Source: Sphaerotilus sp. (GTDB lineage Bacteria > Pseudomonadota > Gammaproteobacteria > Burkholderiales > Burkholderiaceae_C). Taken from it: a stretch of DNA of 43,595 bases. The number at the start of each line of letters is the position of its first letter. Within the stretch, counting starts at the first letter, position 1. This document shows, one piece after another, positions 1-8,711 of the stretch. A program made the translations under genes and the position numbers. Under the pieces are notes generated by a model. It did no database searches. It saw only the letters and a list, made by a program, of their open reading frames with translations, and was not told the origin of the DNA. The stretch covers positions 1-43,595 of the forward strand of contig NZ_JAAFKF010000022.1 of assembly GCF_013299175.1 (NCBI RefSeq), in the 5' to 3' direction.

Positions 1-1155
1 GGCTGGCTGAAGACGCTCTACCCGATCTGGGCCGGGCTGACGCCGGAGATGGTGCAGGTCTCGACGCAGGTCGCCATGGCCGAGCTGCTGCTGTCGGGCT
101 GCACGACGAGTTCGGACCACCTCTACCTCTTTCCGAACGGCGTGACGCTGGACCACCAGATCGAGGCGGCGCAGCAGGTCGGCATGCGCTTCCACGCCGC
201 GCGGGGCAGCATGAGCGTGGGCGAGTCGGCGGGCGGGTTGCCGCCGGACCACCTCGTCGAGCGCGAGGACGCCATCCTCATCGACACGCAGCGGCTGATC
301 GATGCCTACAACGACAACGGCCGCTACAGCCGGCTGCGCGTGGTGGCGGCGCCGTGCTCGCCGTTTTCAGTGAGCCGCGAGCTGATGCGCGACTCGGCGG
401 CACTCGCCCGCAGCCTCGGCGCCCGGCTGCACACCCACTTGGCCGAGAACGACCACGACCTCGCCTACAGCCAGTTCAAGTTCGGCATGACGCCCACGGA
501 GTACGCCGAGAGCGTGGGCTGGCTGGGCGAGGACGTGTGGCACGCGCACTGCGTCAAGCTCGACGCGCACGGCCTGGCCCGCTTCGCCGCGACCGGCACG
601 GGGGTCGCGCACTGCCCGTGCAGCAACATGCGGCTGGCGTCGGGGATCGCGCCGATCCGGCGGATGCTGAACGCGGGCGTGCCGGTCGGCCTCGGCGTGG
701 ACGGCAGCGCGAGCAACGACGCGGCGCACCTGCTGAACGAGGCGCGGCAGGCGCTGCTGCTGGCGCGGGTCGGGCGGGCGATGCAGCCGCCGGAGATGGA
801 CGCGGGCGGCGTGCTGCGCTACGGCTGCGACCTCGGGCCGGCGGAGATGACGGCGCGGGATGCGCTGGAGATCGCCACGCGGGGCGGCGCGAAGGTGCTC
901 GGCCGGGATGACATCGGGCACCTGTCGGTGGGGATGGCGGCCGATCTGGTGCTGTGGCCCACGGGCGGGCTGGCGATGGCCGGCGGCGCGGTGCATGACC
1001 CGCTGGCGGCGCTGCTGCTGTGCGCGAGTCCGTCGGTCGCGTGGAACATCGTCGGGGGGCGGGTGCTGGTGCGCGAGGGGGAGTTGACGACGGTGGATCT
1101 GGGGCCGCTGGTGGAGCGGCATGATCGGTTGGCGTTGGGGTTGGTGGCGGGATGA
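1..1155 (+). CDS. 8-oxoguanine deaminase-like amidohydrolase (5' partial)
   Basis: The reading frame is open from the first base, so the gene starts upstream; about 384 residues are visible of a family that is normally about 450. It belongs to the TrzA/AtzB/guanine-deaminase branch of the amidohydrolase superfamily, zinc enzymes that deaminate purines or triazines in the cytoplasm. Visible metal-site motifs are HTHLAEN, WHAHCVKL and GLGVDGSASND (zinc-binding Asp), and the C-terminus has the usual GRDDIGHLSVGMAADLV block. The text TLYPIWAGLTPE and LLLSGCTTSSDHLYLFPNG matches what I recall of 8-oxoguanine deaminases rather than chlorohydrolases. The N-terminal HxH is outside the window. The substrate is inferred from family memory; a hydroxytriazine or guanine substrate remains possible. 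It ends before an AT-rich segment and has no evident partner downstream. Confidence 0.85.
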   Translation, partial: GWLKTLYPIWAGLTPEMVQVSTQVAMAELLLSGCTTSSDHLYLFPNGVTLDHQIEAAQQVGMRFHAARGSMSVGESAGGLPPDHLVEREDAILIDTQRLIDAYNDNGRYSRLRVVAAPCSPFSVSRELMRDSAALARSLGARLHTHLAENDHDLAYSQFKFGMTPTEYAESVGWLGEDVWHAHCVKLDAHGLARFAATGTGVAHCPCSNMRLASGIAPIRRMLNAGVPVGLGVDGSASNDAAHLLNEARQALLLARVGRAMQPPEMDAGGVLRYGCDLGPAEMTARDALEIATRGGAKVLGRDDIGHLSVGMAADLVLWPTGGLAMAGGAVHDPLAALLLCASPSVAWNIVGGRVLVREGELTTVDLGPLVERHDRLALGLVAG

Positions 1156-1396
1156 CGAGCGTAGACCTGAAATGACAGATTCGATATGCTGTATGGCCTT
1201 GTGGCGGCGTATCGAGTTACGCAGGGCGCGTGGTTTAGGGTAATTTATACGAAGGCAAAAACTTGCAAGACCAATAAAAAACTCAATGGTTACGCGGACT
1301 TGAGTTGCTTTGCCGACAAGCTGATACTCAGCAAAGAGGCTGTTACGCCAGCAAGGTGTTCCGCACATACTGCACTAAAATAGTAAGGATTTAAAA

Positions 1397-1897
1397 ATGA
1401 CTCCCATGGACAAGCTTCGATCGGCATTACGAAAGAAAAATTCGCGTCTTGCAGGAATTGACGGAGAAGAATATGCTGGAAAATGGTTGAAAGCATACGG
1501 AATCAAATATGAGAGCATCGAACAAGGCAAAAATACCTTGTCCTCCGAATTAAAAATGCACGGAGGCAAAAGGCCGGATTTTATTGCGGAGTTCAATGGC
1601 GGATTTATGCTTTTTGATGCAAAGTACCATGTAACTGATAATGGGACGTTATTTAAGCTAACGGATGAAGAAATTGGAAAATATAGGGCGCTAGTATCAT
1701 TTTGCAAAAATAAGTCCCCAGGATCTGAAATAAACGTGGTATTTATTGTTATGCCAAAAGAAGATAATGGATCCAGAATAGTGCTTGTCGATTTAGACGA
1801 ATTTAATAATGGCGAAGCAACCACAATATGTTCTATGCCCGCCACATCAATTAGCTTACTCAATCGTGACGAGTTGTGGTTCGATAATATCGATTAA
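1397..1897 (+). CDS. Small PD-(D/E)XK nuclease-like protein in an AT-rich islet
   Basis: A 166-residue protein with no family name I can give with certainty. The core reads like a restriction-endonuclease fold: an early acidic helix (DGEEYAG, residues 22-28), then RPDF (Asp61) followed about 12 residues later by LFDAKYH (Asp74, Lys76), which is the PD-x(n)-(D/E)xK arrangement of metal-dependent nucleases. No helicase, methylase or DNA-binding domain is attached or adjacent. The ATG at 1397 has a TAAGGA ribosome site 8 bases upstream. The base composition and AAA/ATA-rich codon use are clearly unlike both flanks, indicating recent acquisition. Possible roles are an orphan restriction or nuclease effector, or a Holliday-junction-type nuclease; this is inference from the motif only. 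Confidence 0.6.
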   Translation: MTPMDKLRSALRKKNSRLAGIDGEEYAGKWLKAYGIKYESIEQGKNTLSSELKMHGGKRPDFIAEFNGGFMLFDAKYHVTDNGTLFKLTDEEIGKYRALVSFCKNKSPGSEINVVFIVMPKEDNGSRIVLVDLDEFNNGEATTICSMPATSISLLNRDELWFDNID

Positions 1898-1951
1898 CAA
1901 ATCGTTGCAATACCGCGCACTTCGTGCGCTGGAATCGGCGTTAAAAACCCC

Positions 1952-2271
1952 ATGACTACCCGCCTCGGAAAATGCCTCTGCGGCGCCTTCCGCTTCCGCC
2001 TCTCCGCTGAACCGGTCGCCACCAGAATCTGCTGGTGCCGCGACTGCCAGCATCTGGCGGCCAACGGCACGGTCAACATCATGGTGCCGACCGCAGCACT
2101 CGACATCGACGGCCCGACCAGCGAATACTGGACGATACGTCGTCAGTCAAGCCGACGATGAACATCTGGACCAGCAGCGCGCCGACGTGGGCCTGTCTCG
2201 ATCCGACGCTGGAGCAGGTGGAGCGGCAACCCGTGCCACCGCCGACCGCCAGCCCGACCGAGCAAAGATAG
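1952..2271 (+). pseudogene. GFA/CENP-V family protein, internally deleted and frameshifted
   Basis: The first frame (from the ATG at 1952) gives MTTRLGKCLCGAFRF then CWCRDCQHLAANGTVN, the zinc-cysteine N-terminal half of the glutathione-dependent formaldehyde-activating (GFA/Mss4-like) family. It runs out at a stop near 2159. The next recognisable family segment, MNIWTSSAPTWACLDPTLEQ, follows at about 2158-2220 in another frame and is the normal C-terminal end of these proteins. The middle, normally holding the second cysteine pair (CPxCG) and about 40-55 residues, is missing. A deletion plus frameshift in a once intact gene explains this best, so the product is unlikely to fold or bind zinc. 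Confidence 0.75.
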
Positions 2272-2388
2272 CCCTGCACCGCGAGCGAGGTGCGCGGGTT
2301 GTGAGGTCTGCTGACCCCGAAGGCCCCCCTCCCGACCTCCCTGTATGGACCAGGGGCTGGGTCACGCCAACCGCTTGGCCGCCTCACT

Positions 2389-3282
2389 TCACCCCATGCG
2401 CTCGTAGGACACGAAGGCCAGCGTCCGGCTGTCCGGCGCCCAGGAGTTGACGTTGAGCGTGCCCTGGCCGCCGAACAGCTTCACCAGCGTCCGCGAGACC
2501 CCACCGCTGGCCGGCACCACACGCAGTTCCACCCACTTGTCGGGCGGGTGGTCGCCGGGGGCCACGTCGTCCTTGCCATAGGCGACATAGGCCACCCACT
2601 GCCCGTCCGGCGAGACGTGCGGGAACCAGCCGTTGGCGTCCTCCTGCACCATGTGGGTCGGGTTGCCACCGTCCGCGTCCATGCGCCAGAGTTGCATCAG
2701 GCCGCTGCGGGTGGAGTTGAACCAGATCGAGCGGCCGTCGGGCGAATACTCCGGGCCGTCGTCGAGTCCGGGGGTGTCGGTGAGCCGGGTTTCCGGGCCG
2801 CCGTGGACGCCGATGGTGTAGATGTCGTACTGCCCGCCGCGTTCGGCGCAGTAGGCCAGCCGCGCACCGTCCGGGGACCAGCCGTGCAGGTAGCTCGGGC
2901 CTTGCGGCGTCACCAGCACGGGGGCGCCACCGCCCAGCGGCAGCGTGTAGATGCGCGAGGCGGCGTCCTCGTTCGTGAAATGGCTGATCGCGAGCTGCGT
3001 GTTGTCCGGCGAGAGGACGTGGTCGTTGTTGCAGTCGGTGGCGAAGCCGGTGTCGATGGCGCTGACCTCGCCCGTCGCCAACTCGAAGGCGTGCATCCGG
3101 CCCTGGCTGTTGTAGACGAGGCGGCGGCCGTCGCGGGTCCAGTTCGGCGCCTCGATCACCACGTCGAAGGTCTTGCGCACGGTGCGCTCGCCCGTGTGGA
3201 TGTCGAGGGTTTCGAGGAAGCTGCGGGTGCCGTCGCGCGCAACCAGTTTGCGCAGGGTGTGGATGTCCATGTTCATGTCCAT
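2389..3282 (-). CDS. TolB-like WD40/PD40 beta-propeller protein
   Basis: A 297-residue cytoplasmic-looking protein made of PD40-type propeller blades; repeats are visible as [42 protein letters not shown] and [14 protein letters not shown]. The family (TolB/oligopeptidase N-terminal propeller) mediates protein contacts or gates enzymes, but there is no signal peptide and no catalytic domain here, so no reaction can be assigned. The start at 3282 is chosen because AGGACC lies 8-10 bases upstream; the longer frame to 3333 would overlap the iclR-type gene. The N-terminus reads MDMNMDIHT, with three in-phase ATGs in five codons. It is last in a four-gene minus-strand operon after the IclR regulator, 19 bases downstream of its stop. 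Confidence 0.75.
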   Translation of the reverse strand: MDMNMDIHTLRKLVARDGTRSFLETLDIHTGERTVRKTFDVVIEAPNWTRDGRRLVYNSQGRMHAFELATGEVSAIDTGFATDCNNDHVLSPDNTQLAISHFTNEDAASRIYTLPLGGGAPVLVTPQGPSYLHGWSPDGARLAYCAERGGQYDIYTIGVHGGPETRLTDTPGLDDGPEYSPDGRSIWFNSTRSGLMQLWRMDADGGNPTHMVQEDANGWFPHVSPDGQWVAYVAYGKDDVAPGDHPPDKWVELRVVPASGGVSRTLVKLFGGQGTLNVNSWAPDSRTLAFVSYERMG

Positions 3283-3301
3283 GTGCAGGTGGTCCTGGTG
3301 T

Positions 3302-4141
3302 TCAGAGTCTGGCGGGCCGTTCGGCCATGCCACCGATGCGTGACGACAACTTGCGCGCGGCCAAGCCCAATGCGGCCGTCACCTCGGGAATCGACTTGCG
3401 CCGGAGCTGGTCGATCCGCTCGGCGTAGGGCACGGTCAATGCCGCGACGGCACGCCCCTGGGCATCCAGCACCGGGAAACTGACGGCGTACAGACCGCGC
3501 ACCTGCACGCTGGGAATCGATTCGTAGCCGGCCATGCGGATCGCGGCGAGCGTGCTGTCAATCTGCGGATCGGCCTGCTCGGGGCGGCGCTGCAGCGATT
3601 CCTCGATGTGCAGCTTGCGCGTTTCCTCGTCCTGGAAGGCCAGCAGCACCCGGCCCGACGCCGAGATGAGCACATCCAGCTCCGCCCCCGCCCGCACCGC
3701 GAAGCCCATGCCGCTGGGCGTGTCCACCTTGCACAGCACCACCTGCTTGCCCTGGCCGTAGACGGTGAGGTGGCAGGACTGGTCGAGTTCGCTGGCCAGG
3801 CGCTGCATGATCGGCGTGGCCTCGAACAGCAGCCGGTGCGTCGGCGGATAAACGTGCGACAGCTCGAACAGCTTGGTGGTGACGCCGTAGGTGTTCTCGT
3901 CCACCAGCGTCACGTAGTCGCGGTTCACGAGACACGCCACCATCCGGTAGATCTCGCCGACGCTGCGGCCCAGGCGCTGCGCGATGTCCTTCTGCGTCAG
4001 CGGCTGCTCGCTGCGGCAGAGCATCTCCAGGATGTCGAGGCCCTTTTCGAGTGCCGGCGCCGCATACGCGCGCGCCTCGGCTTCAGCGGCAGGGCCGGTG
4101 CCCGTGCCCGTTCCCGTGGTGTCCTTGGCGTCGTCCTTCAT
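3302..4141 (-). CDS. IclR family transcriptional regulator
   Basis: A 279-residue regulator. A low-complexity N-terminal tail (TGTGTGTG) precedes the winged helix-turn-helix: [21 protein letters not shown] then [20 protein letters not shown] (about residues 30-75). The C-terminal IclR effector domain follows ([21 protein letters not shown] and [16 protein letters not shown]). IclR proteins usually bind a small acid and repress or activate an adjacent catabolic operon. The ATG at 4141 has GGAG six bases upstream; the longer frame to 4363 is arginine/serine-rich and antisense-like, so I rejected it. It is co-transcribed downstream of the CoA-transferase. The dyad at 6405-6437 in the divergent region is the natural candidate target. 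Confidence 0.9.
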   Translation of the reverse strand: MKDDAKDTTGTGTGTGPAAEAEARAYAAPALEKGLDILEMLCRSEQPLTQKDIAQRLGRSVGEIYRMVACLVNRDYVTLVDENTYGVTTKLFELSHVYPPTHRLLFEATPIMQRLASELDQSCHLTVYGQGKQVVLCKVDTPSGMGFAVRAGAELDVLISASGRVLLAFQDEETRKLHIEESLQRRPEQADPQIDSTLAAIRMAGYESIPSVQVRGLYAVSFPVLDAQGRAVAALTVPYAERIDQLRRKSIPEVTAALGLAARKLSSRIGGMAERPARL

Positions 4142-4220
4142 CCATGCTCCATCGGCTGTCTGTCCATCGCATCGTGCGCGGCCACCATTGTCCCGCACGC
4201 TGCGCGACGACCCGATGGAC

Positions 4221-5429
4221 TCAACCGCTGCGGGGCACTTGCGCGGCCGCCGAGGCCAGCAGCGCCTCGATCGCCTCGGCGCCGTAGCCCAGCTCCTCCA
4301 GCAGTGCCCGCGTATCCGCGCCGCGGGGCTGGGCGGGCGTGCGCCGCGGGAGGTGGGCGTCACCGACCCGGATCGAGGAGCGGATCGCGGCGGTGCGGCC
4401 CTCGGTGGGGTGCTGCTCGTAGGCGATCAGATCGACGGCGGTGAGGTGTGGGTCGTCGGGCAGCGTGTCCAGGGTGTGGCAGGGCTGGGCGGCCAGATCG
4501 GCACCCTGCAGGATGGCGAGCCACTGTGCCGTGGTGCGGCTGCTCAGCGCGGCGCCGCGGACCTCGAACCACTCGCCCACATGCCGCGCCCGCGCCGCCA
4601 CGCTGGTGAAGCGCGGATCGTCCAGCAGGTGCGCCCGGTCGGTGGCGACGAGGAAAGCGCGCACCTGCGGGTCGGTGTTGACCGTGAACGAGATCCAGCC
4701 GTCCGCCGTCTTCACCGGCTTGTTGTGCGGGCTGAGCAGGCGCAGATCGCCGGGCGGGCCGACGGGCGGGTCGAAGCTGTGCTGCGCGAGGTGCTCCTGC
4801 AGCACGAAGGCGGCCATGGTCTCGAACATCGGCACCTCGATGCTGCAGCCTTGCCCGCTGGTGCGGCGCTCGACCCATGCGGCGAGGATGGCGCCGGCGG
4901 CGATCTCGCCCGCAACGTGGTCGCAGATCAGCAGCGGCACATAGGCCGGCGCCCCGTCACGCGCCTGCATCAGCCCGGCGATGCCCGAGACGCCCTGCAC
5001 GACGCTGTCGTAGGTGGGCAGACCGGCATACGGGCCGTCGGTGCCGTAGCCGGTGATCAGGCAGTAGACCTTGTCGGGATGCTTCGCCCGCACGGTCGCC
5101 GCGTCCAGCCCCAGCCGCGCCAGTGCCTGCGGACGCATGTTGGCCACGACCACGTCGGCCGATTCGACCAGCCGCGCCACGGCCTCGCGGGCGCCGGGCT
5201 GCTTCAGGTCGAGGCAGATGTTGCGCTTGCCGCGGTTGAAGTGCAGGTAGGTGCCCGAGTGCTGGCCGGTGGGCGACAGGCCGCCCAGGCCACGCATCAG
5301 GTCGCCCTCGGGGGCCTCGACCTTGATGACCTCGGCGCCGTACTGGCCCAGCCGCCAGGTACAGACCGGGCCGACCACGACGCTGGTCAGGTCGAGGACG
5401 CGCACGCCCTTGAGTGGTTCGAATGCCAT
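4221..5429 (-). CDS. CaiB/BaiF (class III) CoA-transferase
   Basis: A 402-residue family III CoA-transferase that moves CoA between carboxylic acids through an enzyme-bound anhydride. Visible family blocks are LKGVRVLDLTSVVVGPVCT at the N-terminus, YGAEVIKVEAPEGD, FNRGKRNICLDLK, and GPYAGLPTYDSVVQ with the catalytic Asp at about residue 141. The large/small domain organisation appears complete. Its ATG shares one base with the stop of the upstream hydratase gene (TGATG), so the two are translationally coupled and probably act in sequence on an acyl-CoA. The acid is unknown. Itaconate/mesaconate-type dicarboxylates fit the partner family, and a phenolic side-chain or ring-derived acid is equally possible from the genomic context. 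Confidence 0.88.
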   Translation of the reverse strand: MAFEPLKGVRVLDLTSVVVGPVCTWRLGQYGAEVIKVEAPEGDLMRGLGGLSPTGQHSGTYLHFNRGKRNICLDLKQPGAREAVARLVESADVVVANMRPQALARLGLDAATVRAKHPDKVYCLITGYGTDGPYAGLPTYDSVVQGVSGIAGLMQARDGAPAYVPLLICDHVAGEIAAGAILAAWVERRTSGQGCSIEVPMFETMAAFVLQEHLAQHSFDPPVGPPGDLRLLSPHNKPVKTADGWISFTVNTDPQVRAFLVATDRAHLLDDPRFTSVAARARHVGEWFEVRGAALSSRTTAQWLAILQGADLAAQPCHTLDTLPDDPHLTAVDLIAYEQHPTEGRTAAIRSSIRVGDAHLPRRTPAQPRGADTRALLEELGYGAEAIEALLASAAAQVPRSG

Positions 5430-6310
5430 CAGAGCTTGACCTCCATCTCGACGGCCAGATGGTTCTGATCGTCGTATGCCTTGAGCCGCCAGTGTCCGCC
5501 CGACGCATCCGGTTCCGGATCGGCGGTCAGGGTGACGGGGCGGTTGCAGTAGAGCGGCGCCAGGTGCCGCACCGACAGCGCGGCCGGCACCACACCCAGG
5601 TCACGCCGCAGGAACTCGGTCAGCAGCAGCGTACACAGCCCGCCATTGACGACCAGATCGGGAAAGCCTTCGACCGTGCGGGCGTGGTCGCGGTCGAGGT
5701 GGATGCGGTGCGAATTGAAGCCCAGCGCCGAATACTGGAACAGCAGCGTCTCGTCGGGCACGGCGGTTTTCAGGTGCGCGGCCTGCGGAGCCGCGGCGGG
5801 CGCGGCTTCAGCAGCACCGGCACCGGCACCGGGTGGCCGAGGTGGCAGCAGCAGGTACGTCTGGGTCTCGACCAGTGCCGGCTCGGACGACGAGGCCAGC
5901 CGCAGCGTGTGCGCGATCTTGACCACCGCCATCGGGCCGGACGCCGTGGTCTTGCGCACGAGGCTCTGGAGTCCGCTGGAGCGCACCACCGAGGCGCCGA
6001 CCGGGATGTCCCCGTGGAACGCGACCGTCCGGCTGCCCAGCATCAGGCGCGGCAGCCCGAGGTCCGGCATCGGCACGCCCAGCCCCGGAAAACCATCGCC
6101 GCGCAGCGCCGAGCGCCGCGTGTCGGCCCCCAGCAGCACGAACTGCCAGCCACGGGGCAGCGCCTGTCCCGCCAACACGCCGTCGGGGTCCAGATCGAGC
6201 ATGGCCGCGACCCGGCGCACGGTGGACAGGGCACAGGTCTCTTCCCGCTGCACTGCGGCGGACTCCCCCGCGTCAGCCGTGGCTTGGGGGTGCATCAGGT
6301 TCTGTGTCAT
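5429..6310 (-). CDS. Hotdog-fold acyl-CoA hydratase/dehydratase (mesaconyl-C4-CoA hydratase/HTD2-like)
   Basis: A 293-residue double-hotdog (FAS1-like dehydratase domain) protein. The C-terminal active-site block reads FQYSALGFNSHRIHLDRDHA, matching the FNxHRIHxD signature of HTD2-like and mesaconyl-C4-CoA/itaconyl-CoA hydratases, with a downstream LVVNGGLCTLLLTEFL. An alanine/proline-rich linker of about 25 residues separates the two hotdog halves. The enzyme should add or remove water on a CoA thioester in the cytoplasm, working with the CoA-transferase it overlaps by one base. The start is uncertain: the ATG at 6310 gives a reasonable N-terminus but has no clear Shine-Dalgarno, and in-frame ATGs at 6343 and 6364 are also weak. 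It is first in the minus-strand operon. Confidence 0.8.
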   Translation of the reverse strand: MTQNLMHPQATADAGESAAVQREETCALSTVRRVAAMLDLDPDGVLAGQALPRGWQFVLLGADTRRSALRGDGFPGLGVPMPDLGLPRLMLGSRTVAFHGDIPVGASVVRSSGLQSLVRKTTASGPMAVVKIAHTLRLASSSEPALVETQTYLLLPPRPPGAGAGAAEAAPAAAPQAAHLKTAVPDETLLFQYSALGFNSHRIHLDRDHARTVEGFPDLVVNGGLCTLLLTEFLRRDLGVVPAALSVRHLAPLYCNRPVTLTADPEPDASGGHWRLKAYDDQNHLAVEMEVKL

Positions 6311-6404
6311 GGATGAAACTGCATGTTCTTCAATGAAAGTCATCGAAAAGCATTGGGCCGCCATCTGCCAAGAAAGTCCATTTTTGCGGCTTAGGTGTTT
6401 TTAC

Positions 6405-6437
6405 CAATGATTTGTCATCTTCATGGGTGAATCATTG
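6405..6437. promoter_or_regulatory. Inverted repeat in divergent promoter region (candidate IclR operator)
   Basis: CAATGATT at 6405-6412 is repeated exactly as AATCATTG at 6430-6437, separated by 17 bases. The dyad sits between the divergent hydratase/CoA-transferase/iclR operon and the VOC-tannase-TRAP operon, so one protein bound here could control both. Assignment to the IclR protein is inference. Confidence 0.5.
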
Positions 6438-6468
6438 CAAGCAATTCTCACCGCCACACAGGACCGCC

Positions 6469-6900
6469 ATGAACTTCAAGTTCCACCACATGAACCTCTG
6501 CACGGACAACCTGCCGCGCCTGACCAAGTTCTACAAGACGCTGTTCGACCTGGGGACCATCCAGGACCAGGAACACACCGTCGTGAGTGGCGTGCGCGCA
6601 GACCGTGCCTACACCGGCAATGTCGATTTCCTGACCGACGGGGACATCGAGTTCCACTGGGCCGAGCGCGACCTGGACACCGGTTTCAAGATGAAGAAAT
6701 TCGTCAACCCGATGGGCCATGGCCACTTCTGCTTCCGCACGGACGACATCCAGGGCTTCATGCGCCGCTGCGACGCGCTGGGCATCCGCTACTCGGACTA
6801 CGGCTGCTGGGCCATTCCCGGCTGGCACCAGGTCTTCCTGCACGACCCGGATGGCCATGTGATCGAGATCCACCAGCCCGGCGTGTTCGACCCCCGGTAA
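6469..6900 (+). CDS. VOC superfamily protein (glyoxalase/dioxygenase fold)
   Basis: A 143-residue single-module vicinal-oxygen-chelate protein. It starts KFHHMNLCTDNLPRLTKFY and ends WHQVFLHDPDGHVIEIHQPG, the classical first-strand His and last-strand Glu of the metal site; GHGHFCFRTDDIQGF is the second half-module. The ATG at 6469 has AGGA five bases upstream; the longer frame has no ribosome site. Family members include glyoxalases, epimerases, extradiol dioxygenases and resistance proteins, and the sequence alone does not choose between them. It is the first gene of the plus-strand operon leading to the tannase-family esterase and TRAP transporter, so a lactoyl/acyl-glutathione or ring-product role is possible but unproven. 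Confidence 0.8.
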   Translation: MNFKFHHMNLCTDNLPRLTKFYKTLFDLGTIQDQEHTVVSGVRADRAYTGNVDFLTDGDIEFHWAERDLDTGFKMKKFVNPMGHGHFCFRTDDIQGFMRRCDALGIRYSDYGCWAIPGWHQVFLHDPDGHVIEIHQPGVFDPR

Positions 6901-6966
6901 GGGCCGCCACCCCTGCCGTGCCCATGTACCCATGCACACAGAACCACAGAACAACGGAGACAAGCC

Positions 6967-8655
6967 ATGACATCCCATTCCCTCTTCCCATCACAGCCAC
7001 AGCCACGGCTGGCCGGCGTGCCCTTCCTGCTGCTGCCCCTGCTGCTCGCAGCCTGCGGCGGCGGCAGCGATGACACCAGCACGACCACCAGCAACGCCGA
7101 GAAGGTTGCGTGCGAAAGCCTCGTGGGCACGACACTGGCGGGCGGCAAGGTGCTGACGGCCGCGGCCATCCCCGCTGGCGACTACACCCCGCCCGGCCAG
7201 CCCGGCCCCGTGACTGGCCTGCCCGCGTTCTGCCGCGTCACCGCGCTGATGCAGCCGTCCACCGACTCCAGCGTCAACGTCGAGGTCTGGATGCCGCGCC
7301 AGAACTGGAACGGCCGCTTCCTGGGCACCGGCAACGGTGGCGGCGGGGGCAGCATCGCCTACATCACCGGCATGGCGGAAGGCTTGAAGCGCGGCTTCGC
7401 GTCCGCCAACACCGACCTGGGCACCGCGCCGGACGCGAACCTGGCCATCGACCACCCCGAACGCTGGCGCGATTTCGGCTACCGCGCCAACCACGAGATG
7501 ACCGTCACCGGCAAGGCGCTGGCCACGGCCTACTACAAGGCCGCGCCGCGCACCTCGTACTTCCAGGGCTGCTCCACCGGCGGCCAGCAGGCGCTGTCGA
7601 TCGCCCAGCGTTACCCCGACGATTACCACGGCATCGTCGCCGGCGCCCCGGCCAACAACCGCACGCACCTGCACACGATGTTCATCCACAACCTGCAGGC
7701 CCTCACCGCCCCCGGCGCGGCGCTCTCGCAGGCCAAGCTCAACATGGTCACGGCCAAGGTGCTGGCGGCCTGCGTGGGCAAGGACGGCGGCGCCCCGACC
7801 GACACCTTCCTCACCGACCCGCGCCGCTGCAGCTTCGACCCCGAGACGCTGCCCAAGTGCGCTGGCACCGACAGCGACACCTGCCTGACCGTGCCCCAGT
7901 TGACCGCGCTGAAAGCCACCTGGAACGGCCCGGTCAACCCGCGCACCGGCGAGCGCATCTTCTCCGGCCTGCCGGTCGGCTCGGAAAGCGCCGTGCTCGG
8001 TCTGGGCTTCCAGGGCGACACCACGTCCTGGCCCGCCCAGCAGTTCTACATGTTCAAGTGGGCGTCGGGTTCCGCCTGGAACTACGCCACCTTCGACATG
8101 GACCGCGACATGGACACGGCGGACGCCCGTCTGGCGTCGATCATGAACGCCAACGACACCGACCTGTCGCGCTTCAAGGCCAACGGCGGCAAGCTGGCGA
8201 TGTTCACCGGCACGGCCGACCCCGGTGTGCCGTATGCCAGCGCGATCGACTACTACGAGCGCACGGTGCAGGCCCAAGGGGGCGACCTCGCCGCCACGCA
8301 GAACTTCTTCCGCTACTTCCTGGTGCCGGGCATGGGCCACTGCAGCAGCATCACCGGCGGGCCGGGCGTGGGCGACTTCGGGCAGTCGTACTCGCAGTAC
8401 GTGCCCAAGGACGCCGACCACGACATCCTGCTGAAGATGGTGGACTGGGTGGAGAACAAGACCGCGCCCGACAGCGTGATCGCCACCCGCTACGCCGACG
8501 CCGCCGGCACGACCGTGGCCATGGAACGCCCGATCTGCGCCTACCCCAAGGTGCCGACCTACCAGAGCGGGGACGCCAGCAAGGCCAGCAGCTTCAAGTG
8601 CGTGGACGCGCCCCGCAACGGCGTCCAGACGCCGGCTGCGCGTTACCTGAACTGA
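6967..8655 (+). CDS. Tannase/feruloyl esterase family lipoprotein (with CS-D-HC motif)
   Basis: A 562-residue alpha/beta-hydrolase of the tannase/feruloyl esterase family, which cleaves phenolic acid esters. A lipoprotein signal ends in LLLAAC (Cys30), so the enzyme should be anchored outside the cytoplasmic membrane. The nucleophile is Ser203 in GCSTGGQQ; Asp418 (GTADPG) and His458 (PGMGHCS) complete the triad. Cys202 next to the serine and Cys459 next to the histidine reproduce the CS-D-HC disulfide that this family uses to hold its active site. The inserted lid (about 270-400) is cysteine-containing as usual. The ATG at 6967 follows ACGGAGA. It lies between the VOC gene and the TRAP transporter, suggesting that the released acid is imported. 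Confidence 0.9.
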   Translation: MTSHSLFPSQPQPRLAGVPFLLLPLLLAACGGGSDDTSTTTSNAEKVACESLVGTTLAGGKVLTAAAIPAGDYTPPGQPGPVTGLPAFCRVTALMQPSTDSSVNVEVWMPRQNWNGRFLGTGNGGGGGSIAYITGMAEGLKRGFASANTDLGTAPDANLAIDHPERWRDFGYRANHEMTVTGKALATAYYKAAPRTSYFQGCSTGGQQALSIAQRYPDDYHGIVAGAPANNRTHLHTMFIHNLQALTAPGAALSQAKLNMVTAKVLAACVGKDGGAPTDTFLTDPRRCSFDPETLPKCAGTDSDTCLTVPQLTALKATWNGPVNPRTGERIFSGLPVGSESAVLGLGFQGDTTSWPAQQFYMFKWASGSAWNYATFDMDRDMDTADARLASIMNANDTDLSRFKANGGKLAMFTGTADPGVPYASAIDYYERTVQAQGGDLAATQNFFRYFLVPGMGHCSSITGGPGVGDFGQSYSQYVPKDADHDILLKMVDWVENKTAPDSVIATRYADAAGTTVAMERPICAYPKVPTYQSGDASKASSFKCVDAPRNGVQTPAARYLN

Positions 8656-8671
8656 GCTGAGTTGAGTTGAG
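8652..8671 (+). repeat. Tandem pentamer spanning the tannase stop codon
   Basis: CTGAG CTGAG TTGAG TTGAG: four (C/T)TGAG units in tandem. The true stop TGA at 8653-8655 is inside the first unit, and each further unit carries another TGA in a shifted frame. Confidence 0.8.
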
Positions 8672-8711
8672 CCATCCCTCGCCATCCACACCGATTCAGG
8701 AGACCCTGACC

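Noticed and set aside
1186..1383. A 65-codon frame between the deaminase and the nuclease-like gene
   Set aside because: No ribosome site, no recognisable domain and low complexity; most likely non-coding leader.
6469..6900. VOC protein as a ring-cleaving dioxygenase for gentisate
   Set aside because: Gentisate dioxygenases are cupins and this protein is a short single VOC module; the function was left open.
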